Translations under genes and position numbers: made by a program | Shown: piece by piece, positions 27,904 through 36,054 of the stretch | Layout: each line of letters begins with the position of its first letter | How positions within the stretch are numbered: position 1 is the stretch's first letter | Source of the DNA: Nisaea nitritireducens | GTDB lineage: Bacteria > Pseudomonadota > Alphaproteobacteria > Thalassobaculales > Thalassobaculaceae | Length of the DNA stretch: 58,996 bases | Direction: 5' to 3' | Assembly: GCF_014904795.1 (NCBI RefSeq) | Contig: NZ_JACZFS010000058.1 | Location: 1-58,996, forward strand | Notes under the pieces: model-generated | What the model was told of the DNA's origin: nothing | Database searches by the model: none | Seen by the model: the letters and a program-made list of their open reading frames with translations, nothing else

Positions 27904-28605
27904 ATGCCTGTAATCGCGTACCTCGAAACAAGCGTCGGGCCCGGCATCGGGCAGCCGCACGATATAGCCCTCGTTCAGGCCTTGCTTGCACATATCAGGG
28001 ATCTGTCCGGGCGCCCTTACTGGTCTGACAGGATCGATGGCTTGGCGAGCGATGCGCTGCTGGATGCCATCAACCGTTTTCAGGAAGAGTTCGGCCTGCT
28101 CGACGATGCCGGAGACGATATCCGGGCGATGATCTCGCCGGCCTCCGTGACATTCCAGTGTTTGCGGGAAGCAACGGCCCCTGTTCTCGCCGGTCTTCGC
28201 GCCATTTCCGGCACCGCCAGCCTCTATATCCCGCCCCATTGCGGCGAGCAGGTTCTGGGCGTGATGACCGCGAAATTGCGCACCCTTGGCTACGAGGGCG
28301 ACGCAGTTCTCGGCCGACGGCTGGCCGCTCTCGCTGAACGGGTGTTCGACAGACACCGCTTCCTGATCCGTTTTCCTGCACCGGAAGACCGCGCCCCACG
28401 GATACAGCGTGTCCGGGTGCATTTTCACGGCCTGAAATGGCTGACCGAACAAGCCCGGCTGACATCCTCGGAGCAGCCCGACAGCCCGGTCCCCGAAGCA
28501 ATATGGTCCCTCGTCGCGACGGAAACCCGGCCCGTCGGGGGGCTAGCGCCCGAACAGATAGACTATGCCGGCTGCCAGGAACTCTGGCTCAGGCATGACG
28601 GATGA
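27904..28605 (+). CDS. Phage protein with peptidoglycan-binding-like N-terminal domain
   Basis: 233 residues. The N-terminal part (SVGPGIGQPHDIALVQALL, RIDGLASDALLDAINRFQEEFGL, then ISPASVTFQCL) follows the pattern of peptidoglycan-binding repeats used in phage muramidases. The C-terminal ~130 residues are not recognised and show no obvious hydrolase motif. It lies between terminase and portal, an unusual place for a lytic function, and it overlaps the portal gene start by four bases. A GGGAGGTGGGAG run precedes the ATG. It may be a cell-wall-associated structural protein or a relic of an endolysin. Confidence 0.6.
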   Translation: MPVIAYLETSVGPGIGQPHDIALVQALLAHIRDLSGRPYWSDRIDGLASDALLDAINRFQEEFGLLDDAGDDIRAMISPASVTFQCLREATAPVLAGLRAISGTASLYIPPHCGEQVLGVMTAKLRTLGYEGDAVLGRRLAALAERVFDRHRFLIRFPAPEDRAPRIQRVRVHFHGLKWLTEQARLTSSEQPDSPVPEAIWSLVATETRPVGGLAPEQIDYAGCQELWLRHDG

Positions 28606-29834
28606 CTAGTCCGCAGAAAGGTCCAAAAATGAGTTCCGATGTCGCGACTCCGAATGCCGCCTATCAGGACATGGCCACCGATTGGGAGCTGATCCACGAC
28701 TTGCTCGGCGGCACCCGCATCATGCGGCAGCGCGGAGAAAAATGGCTGCCCAGGGAGCCCGGCGAGAGCCGCGAAGCTTATACAATCCGACTGAACCGCA
28801 GCGTACTGTTCAACGGATTGCAGCGCACGATACAGACCTTGCTCGGAAAACCGTTCCACCGTCCGGCCAGCCTGACCGGCGCCCCGCCGGACGCCCTGGC
28901 GGCGTTGGCGGACAATGTCGATCTGGGTGGCCGCAACCTCACGGTCTTCGCCCGCGATGTGATGCAGGCCGCATTGACGGATGGCCTCACGCATATCCTG
29001 GTCGACCATCCCCGGATCGGTGACGGGGGAAAGGATACAGCCCGGCCCTATCTTGTCCATATTCAGGCATCGGACCTGATTGGCTGGCGCGGTCAGGAGA
29101 GCGGCATCGGCAGCGCTCTGACGCGGGTCCGCATCCGCGAAACCGTGAACCGGGCGTCCGGCACATGGGAAGACAAGACAGAACGCCAGATCCGGGTACT
29201 CTATCCCGGCCGTTTCGAAATCTGGCGGCGCGGCGATGACGGGCTCGGCCCCTGGCGCCGCGACGATGCGGGGGACAGCAGCCTCGGCTGCATTCCCCTG
29301 GTTACCATCTATGCCAACCGTGCAGGTTTCATGACGGCCCACCCGCCACTGATGGATCTTGCCTGGCTGAATCTTGCGCACTGGCAATCGGCGAGCGACC
29401 AGCGACACATCCTGCATGTAGCCCGTGTGCCGATCCTGTTCGGCCGGAACCTTGCGCTACCCGAAGACGGCCTGGCGCTCGGCCCGAACCGGATTATCAC
29501 GGGCGAGGGCGAGAGCGCCGATCTGCGCTTTGTCGAGCATAGCGGTGCCGCCATCGCCGCCGGCCGTCAGGACCTGATTGATCTGGAGGACCGCATGGCC
29601 GTCATGGGCCTCGACCTCATGACCCGGCGCGGCGGGACAGGCTCGACAACAGCGACGGCGCGGGCCATCGACGCGGCGGAAAACAGCACGTCCCTGCTCG
29701 GCCTGATCCATGCCGTCGAGGACGGGCTGACCACTGCATTCGGTTACATGGCGGACTGGCTCGGCGTTCCGAGAAGCGAAGCCGGACGGGTCGCATTGCA
29801 CCGCAAGGATCCGTCGGATCTCTCGACCAGTTGA
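28602..29834 (+). CDS. Portal protein (DUF4055 family)
   Basis: 410 residues. The segment YQDMATDWELIHDLLGGTRIMRQRGEKWLPREPGES, followed by R-S-V-L-F-N-G and DGLTHILVDHP, is typical of DUF4055 portal proteins. Later regions (MDLAWLNLAHWQSASDQRHIL, GLDLMTRRGGTGSTTATARAID) match the stem/clip part. The portal forms the dodecameric DNA entry ring of the capsid. The ATG at 28602 overlaps the previous stop; ATG 28629, preceded by AAAGG, is an equally good start and would remove nine residues. Confidence 0.85.
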   Translation: MTSPQKGPKMSSDVATPNAAYQDMATDWELIHDLLGGTRIMRQRGEKWLPREPGESREAYTIRLNRSVLFNGLQRTIQTLLGKPFHRPASLTGAPPDALAALADNVDLGGRNLTVFARDVMQAALTDGLTHILVDHPRIGDGGKDTARPYLVHIQASDLIGWRGQESGIGSALTRVRIRETVNRASGTWEDKTERQIRVLYPGRFEIWRRGDDGLGPWRRDDAGDSSLGCIPLVTIYANRAGFMTAHPPLMDLAWLNLAHWQSASDQRHILHVARVPILFGRNLALPEDGLALGPNRIITGEGESADLRFVEHSGAAIAAGRQDLIDLEDRMAVMGLDLMTRRGGTGSTTATARAIDAAENSTSLLGLIHAVEDGLTTAFGYMADWLGVPRSEAGRVALHRKDPSDLSTS

Positions 29835-29860
29835 ACCGGAAACCCGTTGCAACCCAATGA

Positions 29861-29888
29861 TTGCAGTGGCATTGCCATGCAATAAAAT
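29861..29888 (+). promoter_or_regulatory. Putative promoter of the element-borne cheZ gene
   Basis: TTGCAG (29861-29866), 16 bp spacer, TAAAAT (29883-29888). The predicted start lies at about 29895, immediately before a palindromic operator. It is inside the 127 bp gap between portal and cheZ, so cheZ can be expressed independently of the late operon. Confidence 0.55.
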
Positions 29889-29896
29889 CGTCTTTA

Positions 29897-29917
29897 CCGA
29901 TTGATAACCTCAATCGG
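29897..29917. promoter_or_regulatory. Palindromic operator upstream of cheZ
   Basis: Perfect 8-bp arms, CCGATTGA (29897-29904) and TCAATCGG (29910-29917), are separated by 5 bp. The arms contain the same AATCGG core found in the repressor/late control regions. The site overlaps the expected transcription start, a classical repressor position. Confidence 0.65.
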
Positions 29918-29949
29918 ATAGAACTTAGGCGAGTTAGAGGAGTATCGCT

Positions 29950-30744
29950 TTGCCTAGGTATATGAAAACGCCGTACAGCATCGAATCGCGCCGTGCACCC
30001 AATGCGGGTGCGAAGAACGGTGCCAATAGCAATCTCGGCACCAAAGGTGCCAAAAATGCTCTGGTTGCCGAAAGTGTCGTCAGCGCCGCCGAGGTCGATC
30101 TGTCCGAAGTCATGGAAGCGATCCGAGCTCTGGAACGCAAGATCGACGGGCACCAACCTGCACCGGCGCCAGCAGATACAGATAAAGACAGAGATGCAGC
30201 AGAGGCTGTCGGCAAGCAGGATCAGAAGATCGAGGAGATCCGGACCGAGATCTCCGAGATCGCCGGCCGTATCCAGGCGACAAAAGTCGAGATTGCCGCT
30301 CTGCGCCACCCGCTCTCGAACGAGGACAAGTTCGAGTCAGCGACCGAGGAACTCAGCGAGATCGTGCGCCAGACCGAGAGCGCGACCGACGGGATCATGG
30401 GCAATGCGGAAAAGATCGAGGAAGTCGTCGCCGACCTTTTGACGGTCACCCAGGACGAATACGCGAACTCACGGCTTGGCGACATCGCGGACTTGATCAC
30501 GGCGATCTACGAAGCCTGTAACTTCCAGGATCTGACCGGTCAGCGCATCAACAAGGTGATCAAGGTCCTCAATTACATCGAGGAACGTGTCGACGCGATG
30601 ATGGCGACCTGGGATATCCGCGAATTCCAGACCATGCCGCTGCCGGAAGACATTACCCGCAAGGACGAGGATCTGACCCTGAGCGGCCCGATGATGGAAG
30701 GCCAGGCGATCTCGCAGGACGAAATCGACGCCATGTTCGACTGA
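29950..30744 (+). CDS. cheZ: CheZ-type CheY-P phosphatase carried inside the phage-like late operon
   Basis: 264 residues. A long, charged N-terminus (about 1-90) precedes a helical hairpin core. The CheZ signature EACNFQDLTGQRINKVIKVL is present, with the catalytic glutamine at about Q193 (N-F-Q-D-L-T-G-Q). The extreme C-terminus, ISQDEIDAMFD, resembles the acidic amphipathic CheY-binding helix. CheZ dephosphorylates CheY-P and so sets flagellar switching. The TTG at 29950 is preferred because AGAGGAG sits seven bases before it; ATG 29962 is the alternative. It has its own promoter, operator and terminator and lies between portal and scaffold genes: an independently controlled cargo gene (moron) in phage terms. 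Confidence 0.87.
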   Translation: MPRYMKTPYSIESRRAPNAGAKNGANSNLGTKGAKNALVAESVVSAAEVDLSEVMEAIRALERKIDGHQPAPAPADTDKDRDAAEAVGKQDQKIEEIRTEISEIAGRIQATKVEIAALRHPLSNEDKFESATEELSEIVRQTESATDGIMGNAEKIEEVVADLLTVTQDEYANSRLGDIADLITAIYEACNFQDLTGQRINKVIKVLNYIEERVDAMMATWDIREFQTMPLPEDITRKDEDLTLSGPMMEGQAISQDEIDAMFD

Positions 30745-30770
30745 CGCCTCATCCTTCCCGGACTTTTCAA

Positions 30771-30796
30771 AACGCCCCGCCCAGCGGGGCGTTTTT
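30771..30796 (+). terminator. Intrinsic terminator after cheZ
   Basis: A perfect 10-bp stem (AACGCCCCGC / GCGGGGCGTT), 3-base loop CCA, followed by a T run. It lies 26 bp after the cheZ stop and 38 bp before the next phage gene. Transcription of scaffold and coat must therefore read through it or restart downstream. Confidence 0.85.
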
Positions 30797-30833
30797 CGTT
30801 TCAGCCCTTTGTTTTCGTCACTGGAGTACAACC

Positions 30834-31451
30834 ATGCCCTTGCCCGCCGAAACCGACTCTCTCGACGCTGTCCCGGAAGCGGCCCGCGCCTTCTATGTCG
30901 AAACAGACGACGGCCGTTACCGCCTTGATGCGGACGGTGTGGAGGACGTCTCCGGCCTGAAATCCGCACTGGAAAAGGAGCGCGCCGCCCGGCGTGAGTT
31001 GAAAGCAGAACTCGACCGGCAAGGCACCGATCAGGAAGGAGAGGCCTCCTTGACCCAGGTCAAGCTGGAAGCTGCACTGATCGCCGCCGAGGCCCGCGCG
31101 GCGATCCATGCCGAGCACGGTATCGCCGAGCTGCTTCTGCCCGTCATCGTACCCCGGCTGATCCTAGCCGAGAGCGAGGCCGGTATCTCCGTGACAATTC
31201 GGGGCGAGGGCGATAGCCCGGCGGAGAACCCCGAAGACGGCACCCCGCTCACCCCGCGCGATCTGGTGCGCGAGTTGCAGGCCAGCCCGGTCTATGGCCG
31301 GGCCTTCGAGCCTCCCGCACGCGGCGGCAGCGGCGCGCCAAGCCTCGGACAGGCAGGCGGCAGCGAGAATGTCATCGCGATGAGCGACCAGAACGCGCTC
31401 GACCGCAACATCGCCGCCATCGCCAGCGGCCGGATACGGGTCTCCCGCTAA
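30834..31451 (+). CDS. Scaffold-like phage protein
   Basis: 205 residues, acidic. A central coiled-coil-like helix (SGLKSALEKERAARRELKAELDRQ) is followed by a region with ALIAAEARAAIHAEHGIAELLLPVI and a Gly/Ser-rich C-terminus ending in a basic patch (IASGRIRVSR). Position directly before the coat gene, the helical charged middle and the basic C-terminal tail are typical of capsid scaffolding proteins that bind the coat N-arm. No protease domain is seen, so this would be a removable, uncleaved scaffold, as in P22. Confidence 0.6.
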   Translation: MPLPAETDSLDAVPEAARAFYVETDDGRYRLDADGVEDVSGLKSALEKERAARRELKAELDRQGTDQEGEASLTQVKLEAALIAAEARAAIHAEHGIAELLLPVIVPRLILAESEAGISVTIRGEGDSPAENPEDGTPLTPRDLVRELQASPVYGRAFEPPARGGSGAPSLGQAGGSENVIAMSDQNALDRNIAAIASGRIRVSR

Positions 31452-31580
31452 CACCAATCACTTAACACTCTGATCTGACACAACCGGCGGCCGGGATGGC
31501 CGGCGGCGCTTTGTGCTGCGCGCGGGCCGGGCGGCACGGCATCGACATGCTTTTTTTTCACACATCAAGGAGCCTTCCAA

Positions 31581-32732
31581 ATGGCAAACGCCATGACCGA
31601 AATCATGCCGAAAATCCTGGCCCGCGGCCTCTTGGCCCTGCGCGAGCAGGCGATCATGCCCCGGCTGGTGAACGCGGACTATTCGAACGACGCCGCCCGC
31701 AAGGGCGACACGGTGGACGTGCCGCTGCCGAGCGCCATCACGGCAAGCGACGTCACCCCGTCGAACGCCGCCCCGCAGCCGGACGACATCACCATCTCAA
31801 AGGTCCAGGTACCTCTGGACAAGTGGAAGAAGGCCGGCTTCTACCTCACGGATAAAGAGGTGATGGAGATCGACCGGAACGAGAGTTTCGTGCCGATGCA
31901 GATGAGCGAGGCGATCCGGGCGCTGGCAAATGCGGTCAATGCCTCCGTCCATGCCGAATATAAAGGCGTCTTCGGCCTTGTCGGCGGGGCGGGCGTGACG
32001 CCTTTCGGCTCCGACGTATCCGACGCCACGTCTGCCCGCAAACTGCTGAACAAGCAGCTCGCCCCGCGCGGCGACCGGCGGGCCGTGCTGGATTTCGATG
32101 CCGAGGCCAACGCGCTGGCCCTCGCGCCCTTCTCCGACGCGGAGAAAGTCGGCTCCGCATCGGTGAAGATCGACGGCGAGATCGGCCGCAAGTTCGGAAT
32201 CGAGTGGTACGCCGATGACGGCGTGCTGACCCATGCCGCCGGCACCGCCAGCGACAGCGGCAGCTTTACCATCACCGCCAATGTAGCGAGCACCGGAGCG
32301 GCGAGCGTCAGCCTGAAATCCGACATCGGCAGCCCGACCCTGAAGGTGGGCGATATCGTCAGCTTTGCCGGGCATGCCCAGAGTTACGCGGTGACGGCGG
32401 ACGCGGTTCTCGATGGCAGCGGCGTCTCCGTTGCGATCAATCCTGCCCTGAAAGCGGATGTCGCCGCCGATGCGGCTGTGGCCGTCACGCCGAGCCATGT
32501 GGTCAATCTGGCCTTCCACCGGGATGCCTTCGCGCTGGCCATGCGGCCGCTCAGCGCCGGCACCCAGGATCTTTCGCTCGGTAACCAGATCCTGTCCATG
32601 ACCGATGCCGAGACGGGCATCTCCCTGCGGCTGGAAATCTCCCGCCAATACAAGCAAACGGTCTGGGAATTTGACGTTCTTTGGGGCGTGAAACTGGTCC
32701 GCCCGGAACTCGCCGTCCGCATCGCCGGCTAG
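31581..32732 (+). CDS. Major capsid protein (P22 coat-like)
   Basis: 383 residues. The N-terminus (AMTEIMPKILARGLLALREQAIMPRLVNADYS) and DVPLPSAITASDVTPSNAAP are typical of the P22 gp5-like coat family. WKKAGFYLTDKEVMEI and the C-terminal LEISRQYKQTVWEFDVLWGVKLVRPELAVRI complete the HK97-fold core. The Gly/Ala/Ser-rich middle (about 215-310) corresponds to the inserted I-domain. It forms the icosahedral shell. AAGGAG lies eight bases before the ATG. Confidence 0.85.
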   Translation: MANAMTEIMPKILARGLLALREQAIMPRLVNADYSNDAARKGDTVDVPLPSAITASDVTPSNAAPQPDDITISKVQVPLDKWKKAGFYLTDKEVMEIDRNESFVPMQMSEAIRALANAVNASVHAEYKGVFGLVGGAGVTPFGSDVSDATSARKLLNKQLAPRGDRRAVLDFDAEANALALAPFSDAEKVGSASVKIDGEIGRKFGIEWYADDGVLTHAAGTASDSGSFTITANVASTGAASVSLKSDIGSPTLKVGDIVSFAGHAQSYAVTADAVLDGSGVSVAINPALKADVAADAAVAVTPSHVVNLAFHRDAFALAMRPLSAGTQDLSLGNQILSMTDAETGISLRLEISRQYKQTVWEFDVLWGVKLVRPELAVRIAG

Positions 32733-32818
32733 GGCTTTCCCCGCCTGGCCCGGGTCTCCGTCCGCCGGAGCCCGGGCCGATTTTTTATTCAGCATTGCCA
32801 GACCAAAGGGGCCGTTCC

Positions 32819-33121
32819 ATGTCCGAGCCTGAAGCCGACCTGCTGCCAACCGTCACGCTGCAGCACCGCTACGGCGAGCAGCGCCTGCTCGCGAACCGGG
32901 CGGATTATATCCACGAGAAAGACGGCCGGTTCCGCAACTGGCTGCTGTCGGACGACGATCCTGAAGTGCAGCCCCCGCCCTGCCAATCCGCTCCCTGCCA
33001 TTCCGCACCCAGCCAGTCCGCCCCGGCGCCTGCACTGGCCATATCGACACCCCCCGTGCCTGTGCCTCCGCCCGCACCCGTTCTTTCCGGCAAACGGCGG
33101 CGCCGGGGGAGGCGGAAATGA
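32819..33121 (+). CDS. Small phage protein with Pro/Ser/Ala repeats and basic C-terminus
   Basis: 100 residues, not recognised. A short ordered N-terminal half (VTLQHRYGEQRLLANRADYIHEKDGRFRNWLL) is followed by a low-complexity linker with tandem C-Q-S-A-P / C-H-S-A-P / S-Q-S-A-P units, a proline run and a strongly basic tail (GKRRRRGRRK). Position between coat and connector genes suggests a head-associated or DNA-contacting role. The ATG overlaps nothing upstream; the stop overlaps the next start (ATGA). Confidence 0.6.
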   Translation: MSEPEADLLPTVTLQHRYGEQRLLANRADYIHEKDGRFRNWLLSDDDPEVQPPPCQSAPCHSAPSQSAPAPALAISTPPVPVPPPAPVLSGKRRRRGRRK

Positions 33122-33588
33122 GCCTCGCGGTCGGCGAAGACACCTATCTCACGGTCGCGGATGCGGATGCCTATTTCGCCGCCCGTAACGCGTCGGGATG
33201 GGCGGCGGCGCCATCGGTCGCGCGGGAAGCCGCCCTGCTTCAGGCCACCGCCTATATCGACGGCAGCTATGCCTTCCGAGGGCGCATCGCCGATCCGGGA
33301 CAGCCACTTTCCTGGCCACGGCGGGATGCGGTGGACAGCGAAGGAAGGACTCTCTCCGGCATTCCGCGCCGGGTTGAGCATGCCACAGCCGAGCTGTCGC
33401 TGATCGCGCTTGCCGGCGATCTGGCACCGCCATTGGAACGCGGCGGCAAGGTGCTGCGGGAGAAGGTCGGCCCGGTCGAGGTCGATTACATGCCCGACGC
33501 CGTGTCCGGCCAGTCCTACCCCTTGATCGATCTGCTGCTGAAGCCGCTGCTGCGGCCGGCCGCGAGCCATGAGGTGATACGCGCATGA
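33118..33588 (+). CDS. Head-tail connector (DnaT-like phage family)
   Basis: 156 residues. The opening GEDTYLTVADADAYFAARNASGWAA and the helical YIDGSYAFRGRIADPGQPLSWPRRDAVDSEGR followed by IPRRVEHATAELSLIAL match the family of head-tail adaptor proteins annotated as 'DnaT-like'. It would bind under the portal. Both ends overlap neighbours by four bases, showing tight translational coupling. Confidence 0.72.
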   Translation: MSLAVGEDTYLTVADADAYFAARNASGWAAAPSVAREAALLQATAYIDGSYAFRGRIADPGQPLSWPRRDAVDSEGRTLSGIPRRVEHATAELSLIALAGDLAPPLERGGKVLREKVGPVEVDYMPDAVSGQSYPLIDLLLKPLLRPAASHEVIRA

Positions 33589-33947
33589 CCCCGTTCGGCT
33601 CTTCTCTCTCGGGCGTAGCCGCCCGTTTGATCACCCGCTACGGCGCCCCAATGGTGCTCAGCAAGACCGAGGCCGCCAGCTATGACCCGGCGACAGGAAA
33701 CGTCACCGGAACGCCGTCCGACCATCCCCTGCTGGGCATCGTCGAAAGCGTCTCGGCGGCCTTTGTCGGCGGGCTGATGCAGAACGGCGACCTGCTGGTC
33801 ACCGTCGCCGGAGAGGATCTGTCCGGCATCCGCCCCGCACCGGGCGACCTGCTCCGGATCGACGGTGCAGCGCATGACGTCGTCAATGTCACCACCATCG
33901 CCACCGGCACCGAGCCCCTGCTGTTCCGCCTGCTCGTCAGGCGCTGA
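33585..33947 (+). CDS. Head-closure / connector protein
   Basis: 120 residues of mainly beta character (LITRYGAPMVLSKTEAASYDPATGNVTG, HPLLGIVESVSAAF, GDLLRIDGAAHDVVNVTTIA). Size, beta content and position between the adaptor and the tail terminator fit a head-closure (stopper) protein. It is assigned mainly from gene order. Confidence 0.6.
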   Translation: MTPFGSSLSGVAARLITRYGAPMVLSKTEAASYDPATGNVTGTPSDHPLLGIVESVSAAFVGGLMQNGDLLVTVAGEDLSGIRPAPGDLLRIDGAAHDVVNVTTIATGTEPLLFRLLVRR

Positions 33948-33958
33948 GGAGAGAACTG

Positions 33959-34351
33959 ATGTCCTTCACCAGTGCCCGGCGCGCGGTCGAGAGTTTTTTC
34001 GGCGCCAACTGGCTGCTCACTCCGATCGCCTTCGAGAATGTCGCCTTCAGCCCGCCCGAGGACGGACGCTGGGTGAAGCTGATGATCCTGCATGAGCAAT
34101 CGGAGCAGGCCGCGCTCGGCAGCCCGGCCCTGCACCGCTACCGGGGCCGCATCATGATCTACTGCTTCACCCCGCTTGGCGGCGGCGCGCAACAGGCAAC
34201 CGCCCTCGCCGATGCCGCCGCCGCACTGTTCAACGACGCACTGATCCCAGCTCACGTGCTGCTGCCGCCTGAAATCACCGCGGACGAGGATATCGACGGC
34301 GCCTACCGGGCCGCCGTGGCGATCCCGTTCTGGCGCGACGAAATCCACTGA
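33959..34351 (+). CDS. Tail terminator protein
   Basis: 130 residues. SFTSARRAVESFFGANW and the strand-rich remainder ending in GAYRAAVAIPFWRDEI fit the DUF4128-like tail terminator family, which caps the tail tube and joins it to the head. Position immediately before the tail tube gene supports this. Confidence 0.62.
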   Translation: MSFTSARRAVESFFGANWLLTPIAFENVAFSPPEDGRWVKLMILHEQSEQAALGSPALHRYRGRIMIYCFTPLGGGAQQATALADAAAALFNDALIPAHVLLPPEITADEDIDGAYRAAVAIPFWRDEIH

Positions 34352-34393
34352 TCTTTCACCTCTACCCCAAACCTCACGCCCAAGGAGACCACC

Positions 34394-35563
34394 ATGGCGG
34401 ATTCAAGCCGCACGGAACTCGCCTATGCAAAGGAATCGCTCTGGGGATCGACCCCGGCCTCGGCCCTGACAAAACTTCGCTTCACCGGCGAGAGTCTCGG
34501 CTACACGATCGCCACCACCAGCTCGTCCGAAGTCCGGGCCGACCGTCAGGTCCCCGACCTGATCCAGACCGGCGCCTCCGCCTCGGGCGCGGTCAATCTG
34601 GAGCTGTCCTACGGCGCCTACGACACGCTGATCGAAAGCGCCCTGTTCTCGGTCTGGTCCACGCCGCTCGCCATCTCCATCGCGGACGATATCGCGGCGG
34701 ATGCAAGCGGCAGCGCTTTCACCAGTACCTCAACGGATTTCGTCGCGGCCGGGATCAAGGCGGGGCAATGGGTCCGGGTCGGCGGCTTCGCGGCGAACAG
34801 CGGAGAGAATAACGGGCTCTATCAGGTCAGCGCCGTGACCACGAACAGCCTCACCGTGGCATCCGCTCCGGCAAGCGACGAGGCTGCGGCCGGTCTCACC
34901 GTCAACGTGGACGGCTCGATGATCCGGAACGGGGTCTCGGAGACGGCGCTGACGCTGGAAAAGGCCTTCACCGATATCGGCCAGTATATCGCCTTCACCG
35001 GCATGGTCGCTGACACCATGGATTTGCAGATCCAGACCGGCCGGGTGCTGACAGGCAGCTTCGGCTTCATGGGCGCTTCCGCCTCCATCGGCAGCGCCAC
35101 GGTCGGCACCGGCGCGGCCATTCCGGCCATGACCAATCCGGTGCTGAACGCGGTCAACAATATCGGCCAGGTGATGGAGGGCGGCGCACCGCTCTCCGGT
35201 GTCTTCCTGCAATCGCTCTCGATCTCGCTCGCCAACGGTCTGCGCGGGATCGGCGCGGTCGGCAGTCTCGGCAATGTCGATATCGGCACCGGCCGGTGCC
35301 AGGTGACCGGCCGCGCCAGCTTCTATTTCGCCGATGGTGCGCTGTACGAGAAATACCTGAACGGCACCCCGACCAGCCTGTCCTTCCGGGTCACCGACGC
35401 GGACGGCAACGCCTATGTCTTCACCCTGCCGCGCGTCCGTCTGACCCGGGGCAGCATCGCCGCCGGCGGGCCGGACCAGGACGTGATGGCCGACTTCCAG
35501 TTCCAGGCGGTGCGCGATCCGGCCACCGGCGCGACCGTCCAGATCGACCGCATCGCCGCCTGA
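34394..35563 (+). CDS. Major tail tube protein
   Basis: 389 residues. The N-terminal SRTELAYAKESLWGSTPAS...LRFTGESLGYTIATTSSSEVRADRQVPDLIQTGASASGAVNLELSYGAYDTLIE is typical of siphovirus tail tube subunits. A C-terminal tube-fold segment follows (GRASFYFADGALYEKYLNGTPTSLSFRVTDADGNAYVFTLPRVRL). The middle (about 95-180) looks like an inserted immunoglobulin-like or surface domain. AAGGAG precedes the ATG. It polymerises around the tape measure. Confidence 0.8.
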   Translation: MADSSRTELAYAKESLWGSTPASALTKLRFTGESLGYTIATTSSSEVRADRQVPDLIQTGASASGAVNLELSYGAYDTLIESALFSVWSTPLAISIADDIAADASGSAFTSTSTDFVAAGIKAGQWVRVGGFAANSGENNGLYQVSAVTTNSLTVASAPASDEAAAGLTVNVDGSMIRNGVSETALTLEKAFTDIGQYIAFTGMVADTMDLQIQTGRVLTGSFGFMGASASIGSATVGTGAAIPAMTNPVLNAVNNIGQVMEGGAPLSGVFLQSLSISLANGLRGIGAVGSLGNVDIGTGRCQVTGRASFYFADGALYEKYLNGTPTSLSFRVTDADGNAYVFTLPRVRLTRGSIAAGGPDQDVMADFQFQAVRDPATGATVQIDRIAA

Positions 35564-35595
35564 TCACAAACGCACCCATTTCCGAAGGACAGATA

Positions 35596-36054
35596 ATGGA
35601 TCTCTCGAAATTCAAGGCCGACCGCACCGCCGAGGATGAAGGCGTCTGGGTTGCACTGGACGGCGACGATAGCGGCGCGCGGGTCAAGCTCGCCCGGATC
35701 GGCAACCGGCGCTATCGCGAGGCAATGCAGCGCCGGATGAAACCGTTCCGCCGGGCCCTGCGCGCCGGAACATTGGAAGAAGCGACGGCGGAGCGGGTGA
35801 CTGCCGAGGTGCTGGCGGAAACCGTGCTGCTCGACTGGCAGGATCTCGCGCTGGACGGCGCGGCGCTTGCCTATTCGCCGGACCGGGCGCGCGAACTCCT
35901 GCTCGACCCGGCACTGCGCGACTTCCGCGATCTCATCGTCGAGATGGCGACCGATATCGAGCTCTACCGGCAGCAGGATCAGGAGGAGGCGGAAAAAAAC
36001 TTGCCGCCTTCGTCCGCTGGCAAGTCGCCTGGGGCGGGCGGCAAGACTTCCTGA
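35596..36054 (+). CDS. Tail assembly chaperone, short form (gpG-like)
   Basis: 152 residues, mostly helical and acidic. Position between the tail tube and the tape measure identifies it as the tail assembly chaperone. The reading frame ends in a low-complexity tail after a run of seven A at 35993-35999. If ribosomes slip there by -1 they continue into the overlapping frame and make a longer product (see 35596-36365). Confidence 0.78.
   Translation: MDLSKFKADRTAEDEGVWVALDGDDSGARVKLARIGNRRYREAMQRRMKPFRRALRAGTLEEATAERVTAEVLAETVLLDWQDLALDGAALAYSPDRARELLLDPALRDFRDLIVEMATDIELYRQQDQEEAEKNLPPSSAGKSPGAGGKTS

Noticed and set aside
29867-29882. A sigma-54 (-24/-12) promoter for cheZ, suggested by TGGCAT..TGCA.
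   Set aside because: The GG and GC are 9 bp apart instead of 10, and a better sigma-70-type pair overlaps the same segment.
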